In this document: in pieces, positions 52,801-61,321 of the stretch
Layout of the letters: each line of letters begins with the position of its first letter
Numbering within the stretch: the first letter of the stretch is position 1
Source of the DNA: Pelomicrobium methylotrophicum
GTDB lineage: Bacteria > Pseudomonadota > Gammaproteobacteria > Burkholderiales > UBA6910
Assembly (NCBI RefSeq): GCF_008014345.1
Contig: NZ_VPFL01000002.1
Coordinates: 166,929 to 230,928 of the forward strand
Reading direction: 5' to 3'
Length of the DNA stretch: 64,000 nucleotides
Translations under genes and position numbers: made by a program
The notes under the pieces: generated by a model
Database searches by the model: none
Told to the model about the DNA's origin: nothing
The model's input: the letters and a program-made list of their open reading frames with translations, nothing else

Positions 52801-53361
52801 CTTTACTTCGCCGGTTATAAGCGACGGGTGGACCGGTACAAGGTGGCGCAGATCGAAGCCGCGGCGGACGCGGTGGTGTGGTGTTGCGACGAGGCGCCGG
52901 GTTTCATGCCGGGCCGATCCCAGGATCGGTCCTTCGTCGGCAACCTCGTCGAGGCCATGGCCGCCTATGGCCGCGGCGATCTAGGCGAGCCGCCGATACC
53001 GCTTTCAGCGGTGGAACGCATGATCGTCATTGGCTCCGACCGCATGATGGCGGCGGTGGCCGCGGCGCGGCACGGGGTGCTCAGACCGTTTCTGAATCCC
53101 GGGCATTTGGCCATCGGCTCGATCAACTCGCCGATGCAATGCATGCTGAAGGAGATTTGCGGCCAGTGCCTGCAGCAGCACACGGACCCCGGCACCGGCG
53201 AGGTTCACTACGTCTTCTCCTGCTTCAACCAGGACCAGCCGCTGGACCGGGTGGACTTTGAATGTCTCACTGGCCGCCTCAGGCAGAACGCGGTTCAGGA
53301 GAAGCTTACCGCCCGGTGGCTGCGGCGCTGCACGGCTGGGAGGGCCGCGAAGACAGCCTGA
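49813..53361 (+). CDS. NfnAB-like fused FAD/NAD(P) oxidoreductase (GltD-type plus PyrK/FNR-type)
   Basis: 1182 residues. About 1-250 has no recognised domain. Next comes a GltD/NfnB-like part: Cys cluster C257, C260, C268, C295, C335, C338, C342 (CIGCHEQGRDSC, GCPLEEK, CNDCMKACIY), then FAD motif VVGMGPAGFTVAH (about 399-411) and a second dinucleotide motif VVVIGGGLTAIDAATES. From about 850 a ferredoxin-NADP reductase/PyrK module follows, with FRPGQFFRLQNFET, VALVGGGLGNAVLF and the C-terminal [2Fe-2S] cysteines C1110, C1116, C1119, C1137. This is the domain content of the electron-bifurcating transhydrogenase NfnAB in one chain. Last gene of the redox operon; bifurcation itself is inference. 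Confidence 0.82.
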   Translation: MTRSDKTQTRPAAGIPPLTLGFGLAFEDLYTREGLLKVDAEFQKCLRAVDPALLARLLEARARPEALDRRAESQLLVELAPAVDAFVAALFGIRADADALLDQHVRLAPVYECRRQFVQKKAAHQISPERAAELDGPTLGAALAELLGGSFSELAFATQVLEWQKEPERYAAELKVALEYAAWAVHTPQGRRCHRGSVLFRLPEKVEPHKLVPVETQEREGVAVHGLNGGSIRRREGFALTDHGADLQAALAEVHYCIGCHEQGRDSCSRGLTEKAPGEGTRFRRNVFGTPLIGCPLEEKISEFHVVKSRGLAIAALAMITVDNPMAAATGHRICNDCMKACIYQKQQPVNIPESETRALKDVLALPWGFEIYSLLTRWNPLNLRRPLPKARTGKRVLVVGMGPAGFTVAHHLMNDGHTVVGIDGLKIEPLPPELSGVTARGERVAFRPIRDVRELYEKLDSRITAGFGGVAEYGITVRWDKNFLKLVRLLLERREQFTLIGGVRFGGTLTLDDAFEQGFDHVVLAMGAGRPTVLDIPNGLARGVRTASDFLMALQLTGAAKSDSIANLQLRLPVVVIGGGLTAIDAATESLAYYPLQVEKFLARYEALVAEEGEAALRAAWSDEEREIAEEFLAHARALRAEREAARADKREPRILELLQSWGGVTIAYRKRLIDSPAYTLNHEEVSKALEEGVRFAEAVAPKAIETDRYGHAAAVRFERRRRTDDGAWVSAGEVVFAARTVLVAAGTQPNTVLAREDSAHFNLDGGYFQACDEEGHPVEPARGCAKPREARVLCSRRADGRFVSFLGDLHPSYFGNVVKAMASAKQGYPLISRVLERVAPASSLSDAEFTRRLNETLRPTVQQVARLTPDIVEVTIRAPAAARRFRPGQFFRLQNFETLAPRAAGTRLAMEGLALTGASVDPQQGLVSLIVLEMGGSADLCAHLKPGEPVVLMGPTGTPTEIPVGETVALVGGGLGNAVLFSIGQALRAAGCRVLYFAGYKRRVDRYKVAQIEAAADAVVWCCDEAPGFMPGRSQDRSFVGNLVEAMAAYGRGDLGEPPIPLSAVERMIVIGSDRMMAAVAAARHGVLRPFLNPGHLAIGSINSPMQCMLKEICGQCLQQHTDPGTGEVHYVFSCFNQDQPLDRVDFECLTGRLRQNAVQEKLTARWLRRCTAGRAAKTA

Positions 53362-53558
53362 CGGTCTGCCTGATTCCCTGCCGGTTGAGATCGCAAGCCG
53401 CTTCCTCGGACGAGGCGCTCGCCGCGCGCCGGCGCCGTGGTGGTCACCGGAAGTTCCAGCCCGGGGGCGTCTTATCCTACTGTCTTAGCGCCTCGCGGCA
53501 GCGGCAGGTCCTTGACGTGAGGCGGGATAGGCATTTGCGGGCCCCCTCGGGCTTTGCT

Positions 53559-53573
53559 GCTTTGCTGCAAAGC
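53559..53573. promoter_or_regulatory. Palindrome in the sbp leader region
   Basis: GCTTTGCTGCAAAGC, 7+1+7 palindrome about 80 bp before the sulfate-binding-protein ATG. Possible operator or hairpin; not a recognised CysB site. Confidence 0.3.
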
Positions 53574-53652
53574 AATTCCAAATTTTTTTGTTCTCGCGCT
53601 GGCGCCTTGCGGCTAAATTCCTCGCTGGATGGTGATGCAAGGAAAAACCGCG

Positions 53653-54654
53653 ATGCACATTCGATTTCTTGCCGCTCTCGCGGCGACAGTACTCTTCGCG
53701 TGGGCGGGGCCGGATGCTCACGCCGAGACTACGTTGCTCAACGTCTCCTACGATCCGACCCGGGAGTTGTACCAGGATTTCAACGCCGCTTTCGTCCGTT
53801 ACTGGAAGGCCCACACTGGCGAGGCGGTTACGATCAAGCAGTCCCACGGCGGCTCCGGAAAGCAGGCGCGTGCCGTCATCGACGGGTTGGACGCGGACGT
53901 GGTCACCTTGGCGTTGGCTTACGATATCGATGCGATCGCCGAGCGCGGCCTCATCGATCGCGCCTGGCAGAAGCGGCTCCCCCACAACTCGTCGCCTTAT
54001 ACCTCCACCATTGTGTTCTTGGTGCGCAAGGGCAACCCGAAGCAGATCAGGGACTGGGATGATCTAGTGAAGGCGGGTGTCTCGGTCATCACTCCCAATC
54101 CCAAGACTTCCGGCGGCGCCCGCTGGAACTATCTTGCCGCCTGGGGCTACGCACTCAAGAAATTCGGTAACGACGAGGCGAAGGCGAGGGATTTCGTTGC
54201 CCGGCTCTACAGGAATGTGGCCGTACTGGACTCAGGCGCGCGCGGCTCGACGACCACCTTCGCTGAGCGCGGCATCGGGGATGTGCTCATTGCCTGGGAA
54301 AACGAGGCGTTCCTAGCGATCAGGGAACTGGGCTCGGAAAAGTTCGAGATCGTGGCACCCTCGATCTCCATCCTGGCCGAGCCGCCGGTCACGGTCGTGG
54401 ACAAGGTGGTCGACAAGCGGGGTACCCGCAAGGTAGCGGAAGCCTACCTGGAGTATCTCTACTCGTCCGAGGGTCAGGATATCGCCGGCCGGCACCACTA
54501 CCGTCCTCGCGACCCGAAGGCGGCGGCGAAATATGCGAAGCAGTTCGCGCCGGTGAAGCTCTTTACCATCGACGAGGTGTTCGGGGGTTGGCAGAGGGCC
54601 CAAAAGACCCACTTCGCCGACGGCGGGGTGTTCGATCAGATCGTCGCGAAATGA
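53653..54654 (+). CDS. sbp: Periplasmic sulfate-binding protein
   Basis: 333 residues from the ATG at 53653 ([20 protein letters not shown], a signal peptide cleaved near DAHA-ET); ATGs at 53629 and 53635 are alternatives. Mature start [20 protein letters not shown]. The sulfate-binding signature includes [40 protein letters not shown] and [20 protein letters not shown]. It delivers sulfate or thiosulfate to CysTWA. It is separated from cysT by a broken hydrolase gene, so transcription may be interrupted. Confidence 0.94.
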   Translation: MHIRFLAALAATVLFAWAGPDAHAETTLLNVSYDPTRELYQDFNAAFVRYWKAHTGEAVTIKQSHGGSGKQARAVIDGLDADVVTLALAYDIDAIAERGLIDRAWQKRLPHNSSPYTSTIVFLVRKGNPKQIRDWDDLVKAGVSVITPNPKTSGGARWNYLAAWGYALKKFGNDEAKARDFVARLYRNVAVLDSGARGSTTTFAERGIGDVLIAWENEAFLAIRELGSEKFEIVAPSISILAEPPVTVVDKVVDKRGTRKVAEAYLEYLYSSEGQDIAGRHHYRPRDPKAAAKYAKQFAPVKLFTIDEVFGGWQRAQKTHFADGGVFDQIVAK

Positions 54655-54673
54655 GAGCGGACAACGGGGCACC

Positions 54674-55271
54674 ATGGAGACTATTCTGATCGTTCCCGGA
54701 TTGCGCGGCAGCGGACCCAAGCACTGGCAAAGCTGGTTCGAGGGGCGTTTGCCTGCCAGGCCGACGCCTGTACCAGGCGGACTTGGAATCGCCGGACCTT
54801 CGCACCTGGACCCGCAATGTGCGGCGCGCCATCGATATGGCCCGGGGTCGGGTCTGGCTCATCGCCCACAGCTTTGGCTGCCTGGATTCCGTGCGCGCCG
54901 CAGCCGACCGGCTCGATCGCATCGCTGGGGCCATGTTGGTGGCACCCGTTGACCCTTTCAAGTTTCGGGCCGCGGGGCTGCTCCGCGTCGGACCGTTCCC
55001 CTTCCCGAGCGTGGTGGTGGCGAGTGCCAACGATCCGTGGATGCGGTTGACGAGTGCTGCCTACTGGAGCGAGCAGTGGGGAAGCCGCTTGTTGAACCTG
55101 GGTGTCGCGGGCTACATCAACGTGGATGCGGGCTTCGGCCCCTGGCCGGAAGGGCTGGAAATCTTCCGAGCGCTGCGGGCGGTGGCGAAGGACGGGCAAA
55201 GGATTGGTGACTCTACTCCTGCGACCCGACATCGCGCTTTCCATACCCGGAAATATGCAAAGCGCAATTAG
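54674..55271 (+). pseudogene. RBBP9/YdeN-type serine hydrolase, broken by a +1 frameshift
   Basis: The N-terminal frame reads METILIVPGLRGSGPKHWQS, a typical RBBP9 start with GxxGS and HWQSWFE. At about 54761 one extra C in CCAGGCCGACGCC switches to another frame, which continues RRLYQADLESPDLRTWTRNV, the catalytic nucleophile motif WLIAHSFGCLDSV and YINVDAGFGPWPEG. Removing that single base restores one continuous protein of about 198 residues. It is therefore a recent pseudogene or a sequencing error. It lies between sbp and cysT, an unusual place. Confidence 0.8.
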
Positions 55272-55351
55272 TTTGTTCCGGTCCTCAGGCAGGAAGGCTA
55301 CGCTGAGGGCCATCGATATCGAAAGGTTCCGTTCGTAAACGATATAAATTC

Positions 55352-56200
55352 ATGAGTTCCGCGACAACCCAAAGGGTGCTGCCGGGCTTCCGGCTCTCGC
55401 TCGGCTACGCCGTCGCCTATTTGTCGCTCATTGTCCTGATTCCTCTCTCCACGATATTCCTCAAGACGGCGACGATGACCTGGGACCAGTTCTGGAACGC
55501 TGTATCGGCACCGCGCGTGGTGGCATCCTATAAGCTTTCCTTCGGGGCGGCACTGGCCGCTGCAGCCATCAATGCGGTGTTCGGGCTGATGCTCGCCTGG
55601 TCGCTTGTGCGCTATTCATTTCCCGGCAAGCGGCTAGTAGACGCCTTGGTGGACTTGCCCTTCGCTTTGCCCACCGCCGTGGCGGGCATTGCGCTCACTG
55701 CGCTCTACGCCGGAAACGGATGGATCAGCCGCCTGCTGGAGCCCTTGGGGATCAAGGTCGCTTTTACGCCGCTGGGCGTCCTAGTGGCTCTCACCTTTAT
55801 CGGGCTGCCCTTCGTGGTGCGCACGGTGCAGCCGGTCCTCGAGGATCTCGATATGGAACTGGAGGAAGCGGCGGCAAGCCTGAGCGCCGGGCGCTGGCAG
55901 ACCTTCCGCCGCGTGGTCCTGCCCACCCTGGCGCCCGCGCTGCTCACGGGCTTTGCGCTCGCCTTCGCCCGCGCCGTGGGGGAATACGGCTCGGTGATCT
56001 TCATCGCCGGCAACATCCCGATGGTGTCGGAAATCACGCCGCTCATGATCGTCACCAAGCTAGAGCAGTACGACTTCACCGGCGCCACCGCGATAGCGCT
56101 GGTGATGCTGGGATTTTCCTTCGTTATGCTGTTGGCGATTAACGGTCTGCAGGCGTGGGCTGCCCGTCGCAGCAGACCCGAATTCGGGAGGGTCCGCTGA
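55352..56200 (+). CDS. cysT: Sulfate ABC permease CysT
   Basis: 282 residues. Six membrane segments and the CysT pattern: [40 protein letters not shown] and the EAA loop [40 protein letters not shown] near the C-terminus is diagnostic. Forms the channel of the sulfate/thiosulfate importer with CysW. Its stop overlaps the cysW start (TGATG). Confidence 0.94.
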   Translation: MSSATTQRVLPGFRLSLGYAVAYLSLIVLIPLSTIFLKTATMTWDQFWNAVSAPRVVASYKLSFGAALAAAAINAVFGLMLAWSLVRYSFPGKRLVDALVDLPFALPTAVAGIALTALYAGNGWISRLLEPLGIKVAFTPLGVLVALTFIGLPFVVRTVQPVLEDLDMELEEAAASLSAGRWQTFRRVVLPTLAPALLTGFALAFARAVGEYGSVIFIAGNIPMVSEITPLMIVTKLEQYDFTGATAIALVMLGFSFVMLLAINGLQAWAARRSRPEFGRVR

Positions 56201-57090
56201 TGGCCGCCGCTGTGGGCGTTTTGCGCGGAGGGGCGAATGCCCGGCGCTACGAGTCAAACCCGGCTACTCGCGAGGCGGCGTGGGTGAAATGGACGATTCT
56301 CAGCCTGGCGCTCGCATTTTTCGTGGTGTTTCTTCTGCTGCCGCTCGTCGCAGTCTTCGTCGAGGCGCTGCGCAAGGGCTGGGATACTTACCTCGCCGCG
56401 CTCGTCGAGCCCGATGCGCTTGCGGCCATCCGTCTGACGCTCTTCACCGCCGCCGTCGCCGTACCCCTAAACCTGTTATTTGGCTTGGCGGCGGCGTGGT
56501 CCGTCACCAAGTTCGATTTCCGAGGAAAACGCCTGTTGATCACGCTGATCGACCTTCCGTTTTCGGTGTCGCCGGTCATCTCAGGGCTGATCTATGTGTT
56601 GCTTTTCGGAGCCCAGGGCTGGTTCGGCCCCTGGCTCGCGGAGCACGACCTGAAGATCATTTTCGCGGTCCCGGGCATCGTGTTGGCCACAGTGTTCGTC
56701 ACCTTTCCCTTCGTCGCCCGCGAACTGATCCCGCTCATGGAGGCCCAAGGCCGCGAAGAAGAAGAAGCAGCGATAGTTCTGGGCGCTTCGGGCTGGCAGA
56801 CGTTCTGGCGGGTGACGCTGCCCAACATCAAGTGGGGTCTGCTGTACGGGGTCGTGCTGTGCAATGCCCGGGCCATGGGCGAGTTCGGCGCGGTGTCGGT
56901 GGTTTCCGGCCACATCCGGGGTGAGACCAACACCATGCCGTTGCACGTGGAAATTCTCTACAACGAATACAACTTTGCGGCGGCGTTCGCGGTGGCCTCG
57001 CTTCTGGCGCTGCTGGCGCTCTTCACGCTCGCCCTCAAGACATTTGTCGAATGGCGCGCAGGCGCCGCGATCAAGGAAAATCCGTCATGA
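56200..57090 (+). CDS. cysW: Sulfate ABC permease CysW
   Basis: 296 residues from the ATG at 56200, overlapping the cysT stop. Pattern of Cys[41 protein letters not shown] and [20 protein letters not shown], then [20 protein letters not shown]. Partner of CysT. It overlaps the cysA start by ATGA, so cysTWA are translationally coupled. Confidence 0.94.
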   Translation: MAAAVGVLRGGANARRYESNPATREAAWVKWTILSLALAFFVVFLLLPLVAVFVEALRKGWDTYLAALVEPDALAAIRLTLFTAAVAVPLNLLFGLAAAWSVTKFDFRGKRLLITLIDLPFSVSPVISGLIYVLLFGAQGWFGPWLAEHDLKIIFAVPGIVLATVFVTFPFVARELIPLMEAQGREEEEAAIVLGASGWQTFWRVTLPNIKWGLLYGVVLCNARAMGEFGAVSVVSGHIRGETNTMPLHVEILYNEYNFAAAFAVASLLALLALFTLALKTFVEWRAGAAIKENPS

Positions 57091-57974
57091 GCATCGAGGT
57101 CCGCAACATCTACAAAACGTTCGGCAGTTTTGTCGCCTTGGATAACATTTCGTTGGAATTTCCAACGGGCGGGCTGGCGGCCCTGCTGGGGCCCTCGGGC
57201 TGCGGCAAGACGACACTACTTCGCATCATCGCCGGCCTGGAAGTGGCCGATCGCGGCGCCGTTCTGCTGGGAGGCGAGGATGTCTCGGACATCCACGTGC
57301 GCGAGCGTCGGGTAGGCTTCGTGTTCCAGCATTACGCCCTATTCCGCCACATGACGGTGTTCGAGAACGTTGCCTTCGCCCTGCGGGTGAAGCCGCGCCG
57401 GCTACGCCCTTCCGATGCGGCGATCCAGGCCAGGGTGCGCGAGTTGCTTGAGCTGGTGCAACTCGAATGGCTGGCGGACCGGTTTCCGTCCCAGCTCTCG
57501 GGGGGACAGCGCCAGCGTGTCGCTCTGGCCCGGGCCCTCGCCGCGGAGCCGCGAGTACTGCTACTCGATGAACCCTTCGGCGCGCTGGATGCCAAGGTGC
57601 GCAAGGAGCTGCGCCGCTGGCTGCGCCGGTTGCACGACGAACTGCGCGTGACATCCATCTTCGTGACCCACGACCAGGAGGAGGCGCTGGAAATCGCCGA
57701 CCGGGTGGTGGTGATGAACCGCGGCCGCGTCGAGCAGGCGGGCGCTCCCCGGGAGGTCGTGGAGAGCCCCGCGACACCCTTTGTGGCGGATTTTCTCGAT
57801 CTCGACGATCACGGACCGGCGTGGCTGGTTCAGGCTAAAATCCGCCACCGGGGCTATGTCCTGCCCCCGGCCGACAATCTGGAGGCGACGCGGCATGAAG
57901 ATTGCCCTTTCGAGCTTCCAACTCCAAGCCTTGCCCCTGTAGCGCGTCCCGCTGGAATCGAACGGACGGCATGA
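57087..57974 (+). CDS. cysA: Sulfate ABC ATPase CysA, short form
   Basis: 295 residues from the ATG at 57087. Walker [20 protein letters not shown], signature [15 protein letters not shown], Walker [21 protein letters not shown], His switch [16 protein letters not shown]. It is shorter than usual CysA (about 340-365 residues): beyond residue 240 the protein has only part of the regulatory (TOBE) tail. It still has all ATPase motifs. It overlaps the cysB start, so the regulator is co-transcribed. Confidence 0.93.
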   Translation: MSIEVRNIYKTFGSFVALDNISLEFPTGGLAALLGPSGCGKTTLLRIIAGLEVADRGAVLLGGEDVSDIHVRERRVGFVFQHYALFRHMTVFENVAFALRVKPRRLRPSDAAIQARVRELLELVQLEWLADRFPSQLSGGQRQRVALARALAAEPRVLLLDEPFGALDAKVRKELRRWLRRLHDELRVTSIFVTHDQEEALEIADRVVVMNRGRVEQAGAPREVVESPATPFVADFLDLDDHGPAWLVQAKIRHRGYVLPPADNLEATRHEDCPFELPTPSLAPVARPAGIERTA

Positions 57975-58915
57975 ACTTCAGGCAGCTGCGGATCATTCGG
58001 GAAACAGTGCGCCGCAACTTCAACCTGACGGAAGTGGCGGCAGCGTTGTACACCTCTCAATCCGGCGTAAGCAGACACATCAAAGATTTGGAGGACGAAC
58101 TCGGGCTTGAGCTCTTCGTGCGCAGGGGCAAACGACTTCTCGGGTTGACTGAGGCAGGGAAAGAGCTGCTGCCGATGGTGGAGCGCATGCTTTTGGATGC
58201 TCGGAACATTAAACGGCTGGCCGAGCAGTTCAGCCGCCGCGACCAAGGCCGTTTGACCATCGCGACCACTCACACCCAGGCACGTTACGTTTTGCCCACG
58301 GTGGTGGCCGAATTCAAACGGTCGTTTCCAAAGGTCCATTTGATCCTGCACGAGGCGGACCCAGGCGAGATCGTGTCCATGCTGCTTGACGGCGAGGCCG
58401 ACATCGGCATTGCCACGGAAGCCCTCGACGGCGTGGCCGAGCTGGTATCGTTTCCTTACTACTCTTGGCACCACGCGGTCATCGTGCCTGCGGGCCATTT
58501 CCTGGAAAAAGTGCATCCCCTTAGCTTGCAGGCTCTGGCTGAGTTTCCCATCATCACTTACCACGAAGGTTTTACCGGCCGGGCCAAGATCGATCATGCA
58601 TTTGCCAGGGCCGGGCTCGTGCCGGACGTGGTGATTTCGGCTCTCGACGCCGATGTGATCAAGGCATACGTCGAACTCGGACTGGGGGTCGGCATCGTGG
58701 CTGCCATGGCTTTCGATCCCGCCCGGGACCACGGGCTCACGCTCTTGGAAGGTGCGCACCTGTTCGAGTGCAACACGACGCGCATCGCCGTGCGCCGTGG
58801 CCATTATCTGCGCGGCTTCGCCTACCGATTCATCGAGTTGTGCCTGCCGGCTCTGAGCGAGGCGGTAGTGCGGTCCTCGATCCTCCCAGACGAGGAGCAA
58901 ACACCGGAAGGTTGA
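57971..58915 (+). CDS. cysB: LysR-type regulator CysB
   Basis: 314 residues from the ATG at 57971 ([20 protein letters not shown]), overlapping the cysA stop. The helix-turn-helix [20 protein letters not shown] and the ligand-domain stretches [20 protein letters not shown] and [20 protein letters not shown] are those of CysB. It senses O-acetyl- or N-acetylserine and sulfide/thiosulfate and activates sulfate uptake and assimilation genes; Cbl-type variants serve sulfonate genes. Which of the two it serves cannot be told. Confidence 0.92.
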   Translation: MNFRQLRIIRETVRRNFNLTEVAAALYTSQSGVSRHIKDLEDELGLELFVRRGKRLLGLTEAGKELLPMVERMLLDARNIKRLAEQFSRRDQGRLTIATTHTQARYVLPTVVAEFKRSFPKVHLILHEADPGEIVSMLLDGEADIGIATEALDGVAELVSFPYYSWHHAVIVPAGHFLEKVHPLSLQALAEFPIITYHEGFTGRAKIDHAFARAGLVPDVVISALDADVIKAYVELGLGVGIVAAMAFDPARDHGLTLLEGAHLFECNTTRIAVRRGHYLRGFAYRFIELCLPALSEAVVRSSILPDEEQTPEG

Positions 58916-59228
58916 GATCGCGCGCCGCGGGCAAGGTCCTCTCAGGCGCTTCTTGTTCTGGTTTTGATCGCCGCCTACGGTTACGTTGGCACCAGCCCTT
59001 GTTTTGGCCGTCTGTCACAGAAGCTGGAAAAGCGGACCGGAAGGTAATTCCTAAGCAAACCGGCCATTTTTAGACTGGCCTGGCAAAATGTCCTGGTTGC
59101 GGAACAGCAAGGCCGTCTTTGCTCTCTGACGGAAGGCTCAAGTGCCGCTCTTGTGGGAAGCGCTTCAGTTGAACTTCGGCGTGGGACTCGGTGCGCCTTG
59201 AGAGCCTCGAGCAGCCCATCGTCTTCTG
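58916..59228. other. Intergenic DNA with probable old mobile-element debris
   Basis: 313 bp downstream of cysB. No credible gene. On the minus strand the stretch around 59060-59100 (GGACATTTTGCCAGGCCAGT) resembles an IS terminal region, but I cannot place it in a family. It borders the group II intron fragment. Confidence 0.35.
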
Positions 59229-59379
59229 TCGGGCAGCAGGGAAGGGTTGCCGTTCCCCCGCCCCCTAAGAACCGTACGTGCGAGTTTTCCCGCATACGGC
59301 TCAAGCCTCTGCAAAGCCCCCTGTGACAGGAGCCAGCAGTCCACCTTTTCCTCGGCTGTGGACTTGCCGGGGACAGTAG
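59229..59379 (-). mobile_element. 3' fragment of a group II intron (end of domain IV, domains V and VI)
   Basis: On the minus strand 59269-59302 is a 34-nt stem-loop beginning GAGCCGTATGCGGGAAAACT and ending GCACGTACGGTTC, which is the canonical group II domain V. It is followed by a domain-VI-like stretch (TTAGGGGGCGGGGGAACGGC ... CTGCCCGAC, end near 59229) and preceded by the usual CAGAGGCTT base of domain IV. No reverse transcriptase frame is attached; the intron is cut at 59379 by the IS256-family element. Confidence 0.85.
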
Positions 59380-60703
59380 TTGTGTATCTTTCTTTCTGTA
59401 AATTCCATTCAGCCGTACCGGCAGGACGGTGAGGCGGGAGGTCTTGAGGCCATGACATCGAGAAAGGCGTATAAGCCCCATGGCGATGCGAGTCGAAACG
59501 AACCCTCTGGAGGCGGCCTATGCCGTCTTGCTTGAGCATGGGCTGGACGGTGCCGGCGAGCGGCTCGCGCATTCTCGTCAACGAAGCGGCCAGGATCGAG
59601 CGAAGCGAGTTTCTCGGTGCCAAGCCCCACGAGCGAACGGCGAGTCGGCGCGACTCGGCCTCCGGCTTCAAACCCCAAACCATGTTCACCCGCTTGGGCG
59701 AGGTGACCTTCCAGGTGCCCCAGGTACGTTCCGGCGAGTTCTATCCTTCCGCCCTGGAAAAGGGCACGCGAACCGATCAGGCGGTGCATCTCGCGCTGGC
59801 CGAGATGTATGTGCAGGGCGTGTCCACCCGCCGCCTCAATCGAGGTCCTGCAACGGCTGCTCGGACCGGAGATTGCGCTGTCCTCCGCCCAGGTGAGCCG
59901 CGCCGCCCAAAAGCTCGACGAAGGGCTTGCGGCCTGGCGCGAGCGCCCGTTGGGCGAGGTGCCCTACCTGTTGCCTTCCTGCTCGCTACGAGAAGGTGCG
60001 CCTGGAAGGCAGAATCGTCGATTGCGCCGTGCTCATCGCCGTCGGCATCGACGCCTCGGGCAAGCGCCGGGTGCTGGGCTGCGACATCGCCACCTCGGAG
60101 GCCGAGACAAAAAAGCGCCGTTTCCTGGAAAGCCTCCTGGCCCGTGGATTGAAGGGGGTGAGGCTCATCATTGCCGACGATTCAACTGGGGCTCAAGGCC
60201 GCCAGACGGGCGGTATTGCCTTCCGCTCCCTGGCAGCGTTGCCAGTTCCATCTGCAACAGAATGCCGGACAGCTCGTCACCCGGCAGGAAGCCAGAAAGA
60301 CCGTGGCCGGGGAGCTGCGCGCGATCTTCAACGCCCCGGACGGGACGGAAGCCGAGCGGCTCCTGAAAGCCGCCTTGGCGACCTGGCGCAAGGAACATCC
60401 CAAGCTCGCCCAATGGGCTGAAACCGCGATTCCCGAGAGCCTCACCGTCTTCGATTTTCCGGCGGCCCATCGTGTCCGCTTGCGCACGACCAATGACCTG
60501 GAGCGCTATCCGCCGGGAACTCAGACGCCGCACCCGCGTGGCCAGCATCTTCCCGAACCCCGATTCCTGCCTGAGGCTCGTCTCGGCGCTGCTCGCCGAT
60601 CTCGACGACGAGTGGATGACCGGCAAGATCTACCTCAACCTCAACCCGTAACCCGGACGTCATGACACCCGCCGCAGAAATTTACAGAAAAGGGGTTGCA
60701 CAA
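59380..60703 (+). mobile_element. IS256-family insertion sequence (decayed)
   Basis: Imperfect terminal inverted repeats of about 25 bp lie at 59380-59404 and 60679-60703; both share TTGTG at the outer end and TTTCTGTAAATT at the inner end. Between them is a broken IS256-type transposase. Total about 1.32 kb, right for the family. Eight-base flanks (GACAGTAG on the left, TCTCCTTT on the right) do not match, so target-site repeats have decayed or the ends were rearranged. Confidence 0.85.
59480..60651 (+). pseudogene. IS256-family transposase with several frameshifts
   Basis: Fragments of one transposase appear in changing frames: LEAAYAVLLEHGLDGAGERL; then EAARIERSEFLGAKPHERTA ... TRLGEVTFQVPQVRSGEFYP; then IEVLQRLLGPEIALSSAQVS; then RYEKVRLEGRIVDCAVLIAV ... 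RGLKGVRLIIADDST; then QLGLKAARRAVLPSAPWQRC (QFHLQQNAG follows); then RELRRRTRVASIFPNPDSCL ... MTGKIYLNLNP and TAA. At least five frameshifts are needed to read it through, so the gene is dead. DDE residues are spread over the fragments. Confidence 0.88.
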
Positions 60704-60772
60704 TCTCCTTTGGTCCGAAAAGCTTGGGAATTATCGACCGGAAAAAATGCTTTTCAGATCGAGTGCCGCCCG

Positions 60773-61069
60773 CTAGCCGTAAGAGGAGTCGCATTTTCGT
60801 GCGTCGCTTAGCAGCTTTCCTTCCTCGATCTTCTGGACGAACTTCCACCCCTCAGTGGTCCACACGAACACGAATCCTGTTGGGCCGTCAATGAAAACAG
60901 TCAGAGCGGAACAATCCGAAATGCTGGGCTTAGAAGCCGATTTGCCAGTGTTTGGGGCCGACGTGGTATGGGTCGGCTTGGGGTATTGAGCTTGCTCGCA
61001 GGTCTGGGCGCTTGAAGCAAGGCCGGTGACAAGGACGCCGACAAGTGCGGCAATGATTCTCGTCTTCAT
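60773..61069 (-). CDS. Small secreted protein of unknown function
   Basis: 98 residues from the ATG at 61069, which is preceded by AAGAGGCAGCC. Signal peptide MKTRIIAALVGVLVTGLASS followed by AQT. The mature part has three cysteines, a Ser/Thr/Lys-rich linker (about 35-50) and a compact C-terminal VFIDGPTGFVFVWTTEGWKF, which looks like a small beta domain. No family recognised. Two PhaR-type palindromes lie 45-136 bp upstream. Base composition around the gene is notably AT-richer than neighbouring DNA, hinting at acquisition. Confidence 0.65.
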   Translation of the reverse strand: MKTRIIAALVGVLVTGLASSAQTCEQAQYPKPTHTTSAPNTGKSASKPSISDCSALTVFIDGPTGFVFVWTTEGWKFVQKIEEGKLLSDARKCDSSYG

Positions 61070-61113
61070 GGGCTGCCTCTTGTTCAGTTGAAAGCGTTTG
61101 TGATCAGCGTTAT

Positions 61114-61128
61114 GTTGCAATGCAACAG
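61114..61128. promoter_or_regulatory. Perfect palindrome TGTTGCAATGCAACA upstream of the small secreted protein
   Basis: 7+1+7 perfect palindrome containing TTGC-N3-GCAA, 45 bp upstream of the ATG at 61069. It matches the phasin-leader motif class. Confidence 0.55.
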
Positions 61129-61189
61129 CATACTTTTGTTTCCTGATTTTTTAACATTGTTCATGTTTGCATTTATTTTATTCTGCAGT

Positions 61190-61205
61190 ATTGCTGCATT
61201 GCAAT
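61190..61205. promoter_or_regulatory. Second PhaR-type palindrome upstream of the small secreted protein
   Basis: ATTGCTGCATTGCAAT contains CTGC-N3-GCAA and lies 62 bp beyond the first site, a spacing close to that of the two phasin sites (42 and 62 bp gaps). Confidence 0.5.
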
Positions 61206-61321
61206 AAGATTCTTTAATGGTCATGGTCGATGAATGCTGATGATCTCCCCGGGTTTCACGCTGCAGGCTTGTGACAGCACGGATGAGCGGCTTACCCCGG
61301 GATGCGCGCGGTTTAGAGAGG

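Noticed and set aside
59372..60711. Target-site duplication of the IS256-family element
   Set aside because: The eight-base flanks GACAGTAG and TCTCCTTT do not match, and no other flank length gives a repeat.
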